This document shows, in pieces, positions 35,253 through 43,713 of a stretch of DNA of 64,000 nt. Source of the DNA: Burkholderiaceae bacterium (lineage in GTDB: Bacteria > Pseudomonadota > Gammaproteobacteria > Burkholderiales > Burkholderiaceae_C); the NCBI GenBank assembly GCA_913776825.1, contig CAJYPV010000010.1:170981-234980 (forward strand), written 5' to 3'. The position numbers were made by a program, and so were the translations under genes. Each line of letters opens with the position of its first letter. Within the stretch, counting starts at the first letter, position 1. The notes under the pieces are model-generated. The model ran no database searches, was not told the DNA's origin, and saw only the letters and a program-made list of their open reading frames with translations.

Positions 35253-35378
35253 TAAAGTCGCTCCTGAATGATAGCCGCTCGGTTGTCATTCCCTGCTTTT
35301 CCTCCCTGAGCAGGAGCCTTAACGTGATGACAGCGATAAGGCTTTCCAACCCCGGCTGTGAAGCCGGGGTTTTTTTTT
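35253..35378 (+). ncRNA. Candidate structured RNA / attenuator between hemB and hemJ
   Basis: A TGTTAAAGT extended -10 (TAAAGT at 35253-35258) precedes a ~114-nt segment that ends in a strong terminator. Pairings visible are CCTGC/GCAGG (35292-35296 with 35310-35314) and AGCCTTA/TAAGGCT (35315-35321 with 35337-35343). GTTGTCAT/ATGACAGC (35282-35289 with 35327-35334) would pair into the loop of the second hairpin, making an H-type pseudoknot or an alternative fold. No ORF is present. hemJ starts 22 bases after the terminator and lacks a clear ribosome-binding site, so this could be a regulatory leader of hemJ or an independent small RNA. No known RNA family was recognised. Confidence 0.5.
35349..35378 (+). 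terminator. Rho-independent terminator directly upstream of hemJ
   Basis: ACCCCGGCT/AGCCGGGGT, a 9-bp perfect stem with a GTGA tetraloop, followed by nine T (35370-35378). It is on the plus strand and 22 bases before the hemJ start. No upstream plus-strand gene exists, since ybeY ends 2.3 kb earlier. Confidence 0.93.
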
Positions 35379-35399
35379 CGCCGCGTCGATAATGCGCGA

Positions 35400-35828
35400 A
35401 TGCTCTGGATCAAAGCGCTTCACATCATCTTCGTGTCGGCGTGGTTTGCCGGCTTGTTCTACCTGCCGCGCATCTTCGTGAACCTGGCCATGGTGCCCGC
35501 GGACAGCCACGCAGAGCGCGAGCGCCTGCTGCTGATGGGCCACCGGCTTTATCGTTTCAGCACCGGCCTGATGCTGATCGCGCTGGCTTTCGGTCTGACG
35601 CTGTGGCTGCATTACGGCATCGGTCGCGGCCCGGGCAATGGCTGGATGCATGCCAAGCTGGCGCTGGTGGTGGCCGCGATCGGCTATCACCATGTCTGCC
35701 GCGCCACGCTGCGGCGCTTCGAGGTGATGGCCAACCGTCGCAGCCATCGCTGGTTCCGGGTCTTCAATGAGGTCTCGGTGCTGCTGTTCGCGGCCATCGT
35801 GATCCTGGTCGTCGTCAAACCCTTCTGA
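35400..35828 (+). CDS. hemJ: Protoporphyrinogen IX oxidase HemJ
   Basis: 142 residues from the ATG at 35400, which gives the family start MLWIKALHIIFVSAWFAG. Four membrane helices are visible. The conserved His in the first helix, the YLPRIFV segment and MHAKLALV match HemJ/UPF0093. It converts protoporphyrinogen IX to protoporphyrin IX in the inner membrane, the penultimate step of heme synthesis. Its position next to hemB supports this over a CopD-like role. A terminator 22 bases upstream suggests regulated read-through. It is followed 7 bases later by the VanZ gene. Confidence 0.92.
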   Translation: MLWIKALHIIFVSAWFAGLFYLPRIFVNLAMVPADSHAERERLLLMGHRLYRFSTGLMLIALAFGLTLWLHYGIGRGPGNGWMHAKLALVVAAIGYHHVCRATLRRFEVMANRRSHRWFRVFNEVSVLLFAAIVILVVVKPF

Positions 35829-35835
35829 TCGAGCC

Positions 35836-37140
35836 ATGGAGCGGCGCAGTTCCGCCACCTGGCTGGCCCTGTGCTACGGCCTGCTGGTGGTCTATGCCAG
35901 CCTTTACCCGTTCTGGCCCTGGCGGGTGCCGCCCAGCCTGCCGTGGCCCGGCATGGTGGGTCTGCCCTGGCCACGCTATTGGGGCCGCTTCGACATCTGG
36001 GCCAATGCCCTGGGCTACTGGCCGCTGGGCCTGCTCGCCTTCGGCGCCGTGATGCGCAGCGGCGGCCGCATCGCCGGTGCGCTGCTGTTGTCGATGGTGG
36101 GCCTGCCGCTGCTGTCGTTCTCCATGGAGACCCTGCAGTATTTCCTGCCGGGTCGCGTGCCGTCGCTGGCGGATTTCCTGCTCAACAGCGCCGGCGCCTG
36201 GCTGGGCGCGCTCAGCGCCTGGGGCCTGCATCGTTTCGGCGGGCTGGCTCGCTGGACCGGCTGGCGAGAGCGCTGGTTCGTGCCCCACAGCGCCGGGGCG
36301 CTGGCCCTGCTGGCGTTGTGGCCGATCGGCTTGCTCTACCCGGCGCCGGTGCCGCTCGGTCTGGGCCAATTGCTGCCGCGGCTGCGCGAGCTCGCCGGAG
36401 CGATGCTCGAGAACACCCCCTGGCAGATGACCACCGACGATCTGCCGATCGATCTCCCGCTGCCGCCCGGCCTGGAGGCGATCGCCATCGCGATGGGCGT
36501 GCTGGCGCCTTGTCTGCTGGCCTTGTCCGTCGCCCGACCCGGCAAGCGGCGGCTGGCGCTGGTGATCGGCGCGGCGACGCTCGGCATGCTCGGGACCGCC
36601 TGGTCGACGCTGTTGAACTTCGGCCCCGACCATGTCTGGGCCTGGCTGACGCCCGCCACCGCGCCGGGCCTCGGGACGGGCGTGTTGCTGGCGATGCTCG
36701 CCTGCTGGATGTCACGGCGCGCCAATGCCGCCTGGGGCCTGGTCGTGCTGACGGCGCTGATCGCGCTCGTGGCCGAAGCGCCGGCCGATCCGTATCTGCT
36801 GGAGAACCTGCAAGCCTGGGAGCAGGGCCGCTTCGTCAATCTGTATGGGCTGGCGCAGTGGGTGGGCTGGCTGTGGCCCTTTGCCGCACTCGCCTGGCTG
36901 CTGTACGGTGTGACCCAGAGCGATCGACCGCGCCAGGCCCTGCATTCGATTCAGGACGCGTTGCCGGATGAGGTCGTCGCACCCGCAGCTCAGTCCTCCC
37001 ACCGCGCGTTGCCCGGCGTCGCGGCGCCGTCGCCCGAGGTGGCGACCCCGGGCGCGCCGCTCGCCACAGGGGTCGATCCGCGTGACAGATCGCACACATC
37101 GGCCGTCGGTGAAAACCCCGAACCTACAATCAAGCCATGA
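35836..37140 (+). CDS. VanZ-family integral membrane protein
   Basis: 434 residues. The N-terminal VanZ-like domain (about 10-135) has the signature spacing YASLYPFWPW, FDIWANALGYWPLG and ETLQYFLPGRVPSLADFLLNSAGAWLGA. About eight to nine membrane helices are visible in total, with a Pro/Ala-rich cytosolic tail after 375. VanZ-domain proteins are of uncertain function; the original confers low-level teicoplanin resistance. The stop overlaps the ferredoxin start by 4 bases (ATGA). Confidence 0.88.
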   Translation: MERRSSATWLALCYGLLVVYASLYPFWPWRVPPSLPWPGMVGLPWPRYWGRFDIWANALGYWPLGLLAFGAVMRSGGRIAGALLLSMVGLPLLSFSMETLQYFLPGRVPSLADFLLNSAGAWLGALSAWGLHRFGGLARWTGWRERWFVPHSAGALALLALWPIGLLYPAPVPLGLGQLLPRLRELAGAMLENTPWQMTTDDLPIDLPLPPGLEAIAIAMGVLAPCLLALSVARPGKRRLALVIGAATLGMLGTAWSTLLNFGPDHVWAWLTPATAPGLGTGVLLAMLACWMSRRANAAWGLVVLTALIALVAEAPADPYLLENLQAWEQGRFVNLYGLAQWVGWLWPFAALAWLLYGVTQSDRPRQALHSIQDALPDEVVAPAAQSSHRALPGVAAPSPEVATPGAPLATGVDPRDRSHTSAVGENPEPTIKP

Positions 37141-37460
37141 GCTATTACCAGCGCCACATCTTCTTCTGCCTGAATCAGCGCGAAGGCGAAAACGCCTGCG
37201 CTCAGCATGATGCGCAGGCCTCGTTCGACCACTGCAAGAAGCGCGTGAAGGCCGAAGGCCTGGCGGGCCAGGGCGGTGTGCGCGTGAACAAGGCGGGCTG
37301 CCTCGATCGCTGCGCCGGCGGCCCGGTCGCGGTGGTCTATCCCGATGCGGTCTGGTACACCTTCGTCGACAAGAGCGACATCGACGAGATCGTCGAGCGC
37401 CACCTCAAGCACGGCGAGGTCGTGGACCGGCTGGTGCTGCCGGACTCGGTCGGCCGTTGA
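37137..37460 (+). CDS. Thioredoxin-fold [2Fe-2S] ferredoxin
   Basis: 107 residues. The cysteine pattern C11-X9-C21 and C55-X3-C59 (GCLDRC) matches the thioredoxin-like 2Fe-2S ferredoxin family. Flanking signatures are YQRHIFFCLNQR and VRVNKAGCLDRCAGGPVAVVYPDAVWY. It is probably a cytosolic electron carrier of unknown partner. An extra C33 is present. It overlaps the VanZ gene by 4 bases. Confidence 0.9.
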   Translation: MSYYQRHIFFCLNQREGENACAQHDAQASFDHCKKRVKAEGLAGQGGVRVNKAGCLDRCAGGPVAVVYPDAVWYTFVDKSDIDEIVERHLKHGEVVDRLVLPDSVGR

Positions 37461-37547
37461 TCACACGCTAACGGACAGCGCGCGGACGTCGCCGTCCAGC
37501 GCCTTGATCGATCCCGCTCGCACCTCCCCTTCCCATCGCCTCCTCTC

Positions 37548-38183
37548 ATGAACGCACAGACTCAGCGCCAGCAGATCGCGGGCCCCGCCGGCCAGATCGA
37601 ATGCGCCATCGATGAACCCGCCGTGGATGCCGGCCCGCTGCGCGGCATCGTGGTGATCTGTCATCCCAATCCCACCCAGGGCGGGACGATGGACAACAAG
37701 GTCGTGCAGACGATCGCGCGCGGCTTCGTGCATCTGGGCTACCGCGCGGTGCGCTTCAACTTCCGCGGCATCGGTCAGTCCGAAGGGGGCTGGGACGAAG
37801 GACGCGGCGAGGTCGACGACGCACTCGCCGTGATCGCCGCCTTCCGCGATCCGGCGCTGCCGCTGGCGCTGGCCGGGTTCTCGTTCGGTGGATTCGTGGC
37901 CTCGCAGGCCGCGTTGCGTCTGACCGAGCCGGCCGAGCGATTGCTGCTGGTCGGCCCGGCCGCCAGCCGCTTCGGTGTGGCCACCGTGCCGGCCGATAGC
38001 GTGGTGATCCACGGCGAACAAGACGATGTGGTGCCGCTGACCGCGGTGCTGGACTGGGCGCGCCCGCAGGCGTTGCCGGTCATCGTGGTGCCCGGTGTCG
38101 GGCATTTCTTCCATGGGCAGTTGCCGCTGCTCAAGAACCTGGTGCTGCGCAGCTGGCATGCCGCCGGCGTGGCGCGCGCCTGA
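37548..38183 (+). CDS. Alpha/beta-hydrolase (dienelactone-hydrolase-like)
   Basis: 211 residues. The oxyanion-side loop is VVICHPNPTQGGTMDNKVV. The nucleophile is S112 (GFSFGG), the acid is in IHGEQDDVVP and the histidine in VPGVGHFFHG. This small hydrolase type is common beside the thioredoxin-fold ferredoxin in Burkholderiales. The substrate is unknown. The gene is 14 bases before dacC. Confidence 0.9.
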   Translation: MNAQTQRQQIAGPAGQIECAIDEPAVDAGPLRGIVVICHPNPTQGGTMDNKVVQTIARGFVHLGYRAVRFNFRGIGQSEGGWDEGRGEVDDALAVIAAFRDPALPLALAGFSFGGFVASQAALRLTEPAERLLLVGPAASRFGVATVPADSVVIHGEQDDVVPLTAVLDWARPQALPVIVVPGVGHFFHGQLPLLKNLVLRSWHAAGVARA

Positions 38184-38197
38184 GGAACTCCTCCGAA

Positions 38198-39361
38198 ATG
38201 AAACGACTCTTCTCCCACGTGCTGGTCCTGGGCGCGGGCCTGCTGTTGTCCGTTGCCGCGCAGGCCCAGGCGCTGCAACCGCCCGAGATCGCGGCGCGCA
38301 ACTATGTGCTGATGGACCTGACGACCCACCAGACCCTCGCCGAGCGCGAGGCCGATGTGCCGCAGGATCCGGCCTCGTTGACCAAGCTGATGACGGCCTA
38401 CATCGTCTTCGATGCGCTCAAGGCCAAGCGCCTGACGCTCGAGCAGACGCTGACCGTGTCCAAGCGGGCCTGGGATGAGCGCAAGGGCGATCCGTCGCTG
38501 ATGTTCATCGACACCACGATGACGCCCAAGGTCGACGAGCTGCTGCGCGGCATGATCATCCAGTCGGGCAACGATGCATCGGTGGCGCTGGCCGAGGGCG
38601 TGGGCGGCACGGTCGAGCAGTTCGTGTCGATGATGAACCGTCAGGCGCAGGCCTGGGGTCTGAAGAACACCAGCTTCAAGAACGTGACCGGCATCACCGA
38701 GCCCGGCCACAAGACCAGCGCCCGCGACATCGCCGTCGTCTTCGCGCATGTGATCGAGGACTATCCGCAGTACTACGCCGAGTACTACTCCAAGCGCGAT
38801 TACACCTACAACAAGATCCGCCAGCCCAACCGCAACCTGCTGCTGTCGCGCGACCCGAGCGTGGACGGCGGCAAGACCGGCTTCACCGATGCCGCCGGCT
38901 ACTGCCTGGCTGCCAGCGCCCAGCGTGATGTGCCCAACGGCAAGCGTCGTCTGCTGAGCGTGGTGATGGGCACGGCCTCCAAGGAAGCCCGCGCGACCGA
39001 AAGCCAGAAGCTGCTGAACTGGGGCTATGCCGCGTTCGATGCGGTCAAGCTGTTCGAACAGGGTCAGGCCATCACCACCGCCAAGGTCTGGAAGGGCACC
39101 AGCGATGAGGCCAAGCTCGGCGCCGCCGGGCCGGTGTTCGTCGCCGTGCCGCGCGGTGAAGGCAGCAAGCTCAAGACCGATGTGCAGCGCACCGATCCGC
39201 TGGTCGCGCCGCTGGCCCTGGGCCAGCGCGTGGGCACGTTGAAGGTGACCACCGCCGGCGGCGCCGCCGTCGCAGAAGTGCCGCTGGTGGTGCAGCAGGA
39301 AGTGCCGCTGGCCGGCATCTTCGGCCGCGCCTGGGATGCGATGCGTCTCTGGATCAAGTAA
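38198..39361 (+). CDS. dacC: D-alanyl-D-alanine carboxypeptidase (PBP5/6 family)
   Basis: 387 residues. The signal peptide ends at about 25 (SVAAQAQA). All penicillin-binding motifs are intact: S60-L-T-K63, SGN at 123-125 and KTG at 226-228. The C-terminal beta domain and a terminal amphipathic helix (FGRAWDAMRLWIK) anchor it to the periplasmic face of the membrane. It trims the pentapeptide of peptidoglycan. The D-alanine it releases could feed the aminotransferase encoded next. The symbol dacC could equally be dacA. Confidence 0.95.
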   Translation: MKRLFSHVLVLGAGLLLSVAAQAQALQPPEIAARNYVLMDLTTHQTLAEREADVPQDPASLTKLMTAYIVFDALKAKRLTLEQTLTVSKRAWDERKGDPSLMFIDTTMTPKVDELLRGMIIQSGNDASVALAEGVGGTVEQFVSMMNRQAQAWGLKNTSFKNVTGITEPGHKTSARDIAVVFAHVIEDYPQYYAEYYSKRDYTYNKIRQPNRNLLLSRDPSVDGGKTGFTDAAGYCLAASAQRDVPNGKRRLLSVVMGTASKEARATESQKLLNWGYAAFDAVKLFEQGQAITTAKVWKGTSDEAKLGAAGPVFVAVPRGEGSKLKTDVQRTDPLVAPLALGQRVGTLKVTTAGGAAVAEVPLVVQQEVPLAGIFGRAWDAMRLWIK

Positions 39362-39460
39362 GCCCGCGCCGGGCGCTCGGTCCGCGTCGCGTTGACGAGG
39401 CGGGCTGAGCGTCCCCGCGCCGTCGAATCACACGTCAGCGCGTCAGCAGCATCAACGCGT

Positions 39461-39487
39461 CCGCACATCCGCACATCCGCACATCCG
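39461..39487. repeat. 8-bp tandem repeat CCGCACAT, three and a half copies
   Basis: Direct copies at 39461, 39469 and 39477, plus a partial CCG, in the gap between dacC and the aminotransferase gene. Confidence 0.85.
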
Positions 39488-39609
39488 TCGTTTCGCATTC
39501 CAATTCCGCATGACCCGCGGCCGCATGCGCCTGCCGCGAGTGGCGGCACCGGCCCCGGGCCGGCGTACAGTCGGCGTGTGCTGGGTCTGTGGCTTTGCGG
39601 GAGATGCTG

Positions 39610-40491
39610 ATGACCGCTTCCTGGAACGATTGGCCTTGTTATCTGAACGGGCACCTGAGCCGCCTCGGCGACGCCCAGGTGTCGGTGATGGACCGAGGCT
39701 TTCTCTTCGGCGACGGGGCCTATGAGCTGATCCCCGTCTACGGCCGACGGCTGTTCCGGGTGAATGAGCATCTCGCCCGGCTGGGTCGCAGCCTGCAGGC
39801 GTTGCGCATCGAGGATCCCTACGAGCGCGAGGCCTGGCTGGATCTGCTGCGCAGCCTGGTCCAGCATCTGCCCGAGGTCGACGACCAGTGGATCTATCTG
39901 CAGGTGACTCGCGGCGTCGCACCGCGCAACCATGTGATGCCGCGCGACATCGAGCCGACGGTGCTGGCCTACACCTCACCACAACTGGCGCTGACCGCCG
40001 AGCAGCGGCATCAAGGCCTGTCCTGCACCACCGCCCGCGATTTCCGCTGGCAGCGCGGCGATATCAAGAGCATTTCGCTGTTGGGCAATGTGCTGGCCCG
40101 GCAGATGTCCGCCGATCAGGGCGCCGACGAAACCCTGCTGATCCGCGATGGATTCCTGACCGAGGCCTCCGCCAGCAATGTGTGGATCGTCCGGGATGGG
40201 GCGCTGCTGGGGCCCGCGCCGGGCGAACTGCTGCTGGAAGGCATTCGGATCGAGCTGATGCGCGAGCTCTGCGAGGAACTGGGCATCGCCTTCAACCTCT
40301 GTCCGATCGCTGAAACCGAGCTGCCCACCGCGGACGAAATTCTGCTGACGTCCGCCACCAAGGAAGTGGTGGCGGTCACCCGGCTGGATCACGAGCCGGT
40401 CGGCCACGGCGCACTGCGCGGCAAGCCCGGACCGGTCTATGCGCGGCTGTACGAGGGCTACCAGCGCGCCAAACTCTTGCAAAGCCTTTGA
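39610..40491 (+). CDS. D-amino-acid aminotransferase (PLP fold-type IV)
   Basis: 293 residues from the ATG at 39610 with GGGAG 8 bases upstream; an ATG at 39604 and a start at 39589 are alternatives. The class IV signatures are present: MDRGFLFGDGAYELIPVYGRRLFR, PLP lysine K153 (DIKSISLLGNVLA) and the phosphate-cup region EASASNVWIV. The protein interconverts D-amino acids and 2-oxoacids, typically D-alanine and 2-oxoglutarate. Its place after dacC and before ybeD is the usual order in betaproteobacteria. Confidence 0.92.
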   Translation: MTASWNDWPCYLNGHLSRLGDAQVSVMDRGFLFGDGAYELIPVYGRRLFRVNEHLARLGRSLQALRIEDPYEREAWLDLLRSLVQHLPEVDDQWIYLQVTRGVAPRNHVMPRDIEPTVLAYTSPQLALTAEQRHQGLSCTTARDFRWQRGDIKSISLLGNVLARQMSADQGADETLLIRDGFLTEASASNVWIVRDGALLGPAPGELLLEGIRIELMRELCEELGIAFNLCPIAETELPTADEILLTSATKEVVAVTRLDHEPVGHGALRGKPGPVYARLYEGYQRAKLLQSL

Positions 40492-40513
40492 TCATCTCCA
40501 TCTGCTGTCCATC

Positions 40514-40804
40514 ATGACCACCGCCTTCAACGCTCCGATTCCGCCCGATCAATCGCTGATCGAGTACCCGTCCCGTTTCCCGATCAAGGTGATGGGCAAG
40601 CATGTCGAGGGCTTCCCGGCCGCGATCGTCGCGGTCGCACGCCAGTTCGATCCGGACTTCGATGAGTCGAGCGTCGAGCACCGCCCCAGCAGCGGTGGCA
40701 ACTATCTGAGCATCACCATCACCATCACCGCGACCAGCCGCGAGCAGCTCGATGAGATCTATCGCACGCTCACCTCGCATCCGATGGTGAAGGTGGTCTT
40801 CTAA
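40514..40804 (+). CDS. ybeD: DUF493/YbeD-family protein
   Basis: 96 residues from the ATG at 40514 (MTTAFNAP). The family core is LIEYPSRFPIKVMGKHVEGF and a C-terminal ferredoxin-like fold (SITITITATSREQLDEIYRTLTSHPMVKVVF, in part). YbeD proteins are small alpha/beta proteins usually encoded just before lipB. Here a Sel1-repeat gene on the other strand separates it from lipB. Biochemical function is not established. Confidence 0.93.
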   Translation: MTTAFNAPIPPDQSLIEYPSRFPIKVMGKHVEGFPAAIVAVARQFDPDFDESSVEHRPSSGGNYLSITITITATSREQLDEIYRTLTSHPMVKVVF

Positions 40805-40896
40805 GCGCTGAGCAGATCCCGCTCAGCGGCTCGGCTTCGGCGCCGCTCGGCCATCGGCTCACGGCGGCGCGAACAAGTCACCAGTCCAGCTCGCTT

Positions 40897-40920
40897 CACG
40901 GGCGCCTTCGGGCGCCCGTG
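40897..40920. terminator. TTCG-tetraloop hairpin between ybeD and the Sel1 gene
   Basis: A perfect 10-bp stem CACGGGCGCC/GGCGCCCGTG closed by TTCG, between two convergent gene ends. It has no T-run on either side, so termination efficiency is uncertain. It may instead protect 3' ends. Confidence 0.6.
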
Positions 40921-40946
40921 GACATGAAGACGACCCGATCGCCCGC

Positions 40947-41699
40947 TCAGACCGTCCCGGCTTCTTCCGCCAGCGCCGCGTCCACCGCCTTGACCTTGGC
41001 CGCGGCCGCGACATCGCCGTTGCGCGCGGCCGCTTCGTACCAGTAGCGCGCCAGCCGGAGGTCGCGCGCCACGCCCAGCCCGCTTTCATACATCGACGCC
41101 ATCAGATACTGCGCGCCGACATCGCCGCCATTCGCGGCTTCCCGGTACCAGCGCGCGGCCTCGGCCATGTCGAGCGCCGCTCCGCGCCCCAGATAGAACG
41201 CGGTGCCGACGGCCACCTGCGCATCCACGCTGCCGTGCGCGGCGGCTTTGAGATACCACTGCTGCGCCTGGACCAGGTCCGGCACGCCGGTCGCTTCGCC
41301 CTGTTCATGGAATTGGCCGAGGGCCAGTTCGGCGCGCACCAGTCCGCGCGCGGCTGCGCGCTCCAGCAATTGACGAGCGACGCGCTTGTCCGGGCGCGGC
41401 AATTCGCCTCTCAAATGCATCATCGCGAGGTTGTAATCGCCCAAGGCCACGCCTTGTCGGGAGAGTGCGCGGAACTGGCGCTCCGCCGCGCGGAGATCGC
41501 CGCGCTCATAGGCATCGAGCGCATCGGCGAGCGTCTGGCGGGGAAGGGCGGAGGTCGAGGCCGCCGACGCTTTCGGTGCTGGCGCTGCGGCTTGGACGAG
41601 CGCGGGCAGCCCGCTTCCCCATCCGATGACAAGAGCCACGACGGCGCGCAGCGCGACGTGCGTGGCCCGGCGGGCGAAGGGCGTGAAAACGGACGGCAT
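40947..41699 (-). CDS. Exported Sel1-repeat protein
   Basis: 250 residues. An N-terminal signal peptide of about 37 residues ends LVQAA. At least four to five Sel1-like repeats follow (for example LALGQFHEQGEATGVPDLVQAQQWYLKAA in part, VAVGTAFYLGRGAALDMAEAARWYREAA and LMASMYESGLGVARDLRLARYWYEAAA, each quoted in part). Sel1 solenoids mediate protein contacts in the envelope. It interrupts the ybeD-lipB order on the opposite strand and faces away from lipB, with only about 60 bases between starts. Confidence 0.88.
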   Translation of the reverse strand: MPSVFTPFARRATHVALRAVVALVIGWGSGLPALVQAAAPAPKASAASTSALPRQTLADALDAYERGDLRAAERQFRALSRQGVALGDYNLAMMHLRGELPRPDKRVARQLLERAAARGLVRAELALGQFHEQGEATGVPDLVQAQQWYLKAAAHGSVDAQVAVGTAFYLGRGAALDMAEAARWYREAANGGDVGAQYLMASMYESGLGVARDLRLARYWYEAAARNGDVAAAAKVKAVDAALAEEAGTV

Positions 41700-41760
41700 G
41701 CGGTGCTCCGGAATGTCCCGATCGGGCTCATCCTAGGCCGATCGCCGCTAGCATGCCGGC

Positions 41761-42429
41761 ATGTTGATCAAGACCTTGGGCCGGGTGGATTACGCGGCCA
41801 CCCTGGAGGCGATGCGCGCCTTCACCGAGCAGCGCGGACCGGACACGCCGGATGAGCTGTGGTTGTGCGAGTTCGATCCGGTCTATACCCAGGGCCTGGC
41901 GGGCCAATCGGACCATGTGCTCGATGCCGGAGGCATCCCCGTCGTGCAGACCAACCGCGGCGGGCAGGTGACGTATCACGGGCCAGGCCAGGTGGTGGCC
42001 TATCCGCTGGTGGACCTCAAACGGCTGGGGATCTTCGTCAAGGAATATGTGTTCCGACTGGAAACCGCCGTGATCCAGACGCTGGACAGCTTCGGCATCA
42101 CCGGCCATCGGGTGGCCGGCGCGCCCGGGATCTATGTGCGGCTGGATGATCCCGGGGCGCATGGCGCCCTGACCGGGCCGGCCGATCCCGCTGACCCGTT
42201 CAAGGGCCTGGGCAAGGTCGCCGCGCTGGGCATCAAGATCAGCCGGCACTGCACCTATCACGGGGTGGCGCTGAACGTGGCCATGGACCTGAAGCCCTAT
42301 CGCGGCATCAACCCCTGTGGCTATGCAGGGCTCGAGACGGTGGACCTCGCTACACTTGGGGTTTTCACGCAATGGGCCATGGTGGCCCGGCGGTTCGGCG
42401 AGCGGCTTGACGCCCAACTGAGCCCCTGA
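41761..42429 (+). CDS. lipB: Octanoyl-[acyl-carrier-protein]:protein N-octanoyltransferase LipB
   Basis: 222 residues. Transfers the octanoyl group from ACP to lipoyl domains. Family motifs are [12 protein letters not shown] (66-77), [11 protein letters not shown], the catalytic K152 ([12 protein letters not shown]) and nucleophile C164 (RHCTYHG). Length is normal, with a short insert [15 protein letters not shown] (about 132-146) before the catalytic block. It lies 23 bases before lipA. Confidence 0.96.
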   Translation: MLIKTLGRVDYAATLEAMRAFTEQRGPDTPDELWLCEFDPVYTQGLAGQSDHVLDAGGIPVVQTNRGGQVTYHGPGQVVAYPLVDLKRLGIFVKEYVFRLETAVIQTLDSFGITGHRVAGAPGIYVRLDDPGAHGALTGPADPADPFKGLGKVAALGIKISRHCTYHGVALNVAMDLKPYRGINPCGYAGLETVDLATLGVFTQWAMVARRFGERLDAQLSP

Positions 42430-42452
42430 GCCTGCGACGGAGCACGCCTGCG

Positions 42453-43487
42453 ATGGCAACCGAGAACATCACTCACGAAGCAAAAAGCGCGGCGGACTAC
42501 GACGCCACCGCCAAGCAAAAGGCCCAGGCCAAGACCGCCCGCATCCCGATCAAGATCGTGCCGGCGGAACAGCTGAAGAAGCCGGACTGGATCCGCGTCA
42601 AGGCCGGCTCGCCCAGCACCCGTTTCTACGAGATCAAGCAGATCCTGCGTGAGCACAAGCTGCACACCGTCTGCGAGGAAGCGTCCTGCCCGAACATCGG
42701 GGAATGCTTCGGCAAGGGCACAGCGACCTTCATGATCATGGGTGACAAGTGCACCCGTCGCTGCCCGTTCTGCGATGTCGGCCATGGCCGCCCGGATCCG
42801 CTCGATCCGGATGAACCGCTGAACCTGGCCAAGACCATCGCGGCGCTCAAGCTGAACTATGTGGTCATCACCAGCGTCGACCGCGATGACCTGCGCGATG
42901 GTGGCGCCGGCCATTTCGCCGACTGCATCCGCCAGGTGCGCGCGCTCAGCCCGCGCACCCAGATCGAGGTGCTGGTGCCCGACTTCCGCGGCCGCATGGA
43001 CCGCGCGCTGGACATCCTCAAGGCCGCGCCGCCGGATGTCATGAATCACAACCTGGAAACCGCGCCCCGGCTCTACAAGGAAGCGCGTCCGGGCTCGGAT
43101 TACCAATTCAGCCTGAACCTGCTCAAGCGCTTCAAGGAAGCCGTGCCGGGCGTGCCGACCAAGAGCGGCATCATGGTCGGCCTGGGTGAGACCGATGAGG
43201 AAATCCTGCAGGTCATGCGCGACATGCGGGCCCACCAGATCGACATGCTGACCATCGGTCAATACCTGGCGCCGTCGGGCCACCATCTGCCGGTGCGGCG
43301 TTATGTGCACCCGGATACCTTCAAGATGTTCGAGGAAGAGGCCTACAAGATGGGCTTCACCCATGCCGCCGTCGGCGCCATGGTGCGCAGCAGCTATCAC
43401 GCCGACCAACAGGCGCATGCCGCGCTGGAAAAGGCGAGTCAGGCGGGCAGCGACGCCGCCGCTCCGGCGACGGTCTCGATGCCCTGA
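42453..43487 (+). CDS. lipA: Lipoyl synthase LipA (radical SAM)
   Basis: 344 residues. Inserts two sulfurs into the octanoyl chain. The auxiliary cluster cysteines are C74, C79 and C85 ([12 protein letters not shown]). The radical-SAM cluster is C100, C104 and C107 (CTRRCPFC). The C-terminal RSSYHADQ supplies the serine ligand of the auxiliary cluster. An N-terminal extension of about 40 residues rich in Ala/Lys is typical of proteobacterial LipA. Confidence 0.98.
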   Translation: MATENITHEAKSAADYDATAKQKAQAKTARIPIKIVPAEQLKKPDWIRVKAGSPSTRFYEIKQILREHKLHTVCEEASCPNIGECFGKGTATFMIMGDKCTRRCPFCDVGHGRPDPLDPDEPLNLAKTIAALKLNYVVITSVDRDDLRDGGAGHFADCIRQVRALSPRTQIEVLVPDFRGRMDRALDILKAAPPDVMNHNLETAPRLYKEARPGSDYQFSLNLLKRFKEAVPGVPTKSGIMVGLGETDEEILQVMRDMRAHQIDMLTIGQYLAPSGHHLPVRRYVHPDTFKMFEEEAYKMGFTHAAVGAMVRSSYHADQQAHAALEKASQAGSDAAAPATVSMP

Positions 43488-43574
43488 CGCCGGCATGACG
43501 CCCCGCCCGCCAGGGGTGGGGGCGTCTCGATTCCTTGAGCGGCAGCCGGATCGAACGGCTCAGATCGCTCGCAC

Positions 43575-43595
43575 AACGGCCCTTCATGGGCCGTT
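43575..43595 (+). terminator. Hairpin after lipA, probable weak terminator
   Basis: AACGGCCC/GGGCCGTT, an 8-bp stem with a 5-base loop, 88 bases after the lipA stop. Only two T follow, so it may rely on other factors. Confidence 0.45.
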
Positions 43596-43713
43596 GGTCG
43601 TGATGGCGTGGGATTCGGCGCTCGGAGCGCAACCGGCAAAGCCTGCGGTGGAGCGGGAACGGCCGGAGACGGCAGAAGACTGACGGGCGTCTTCAGCCAC
43701 TCCCGCTCACCCC

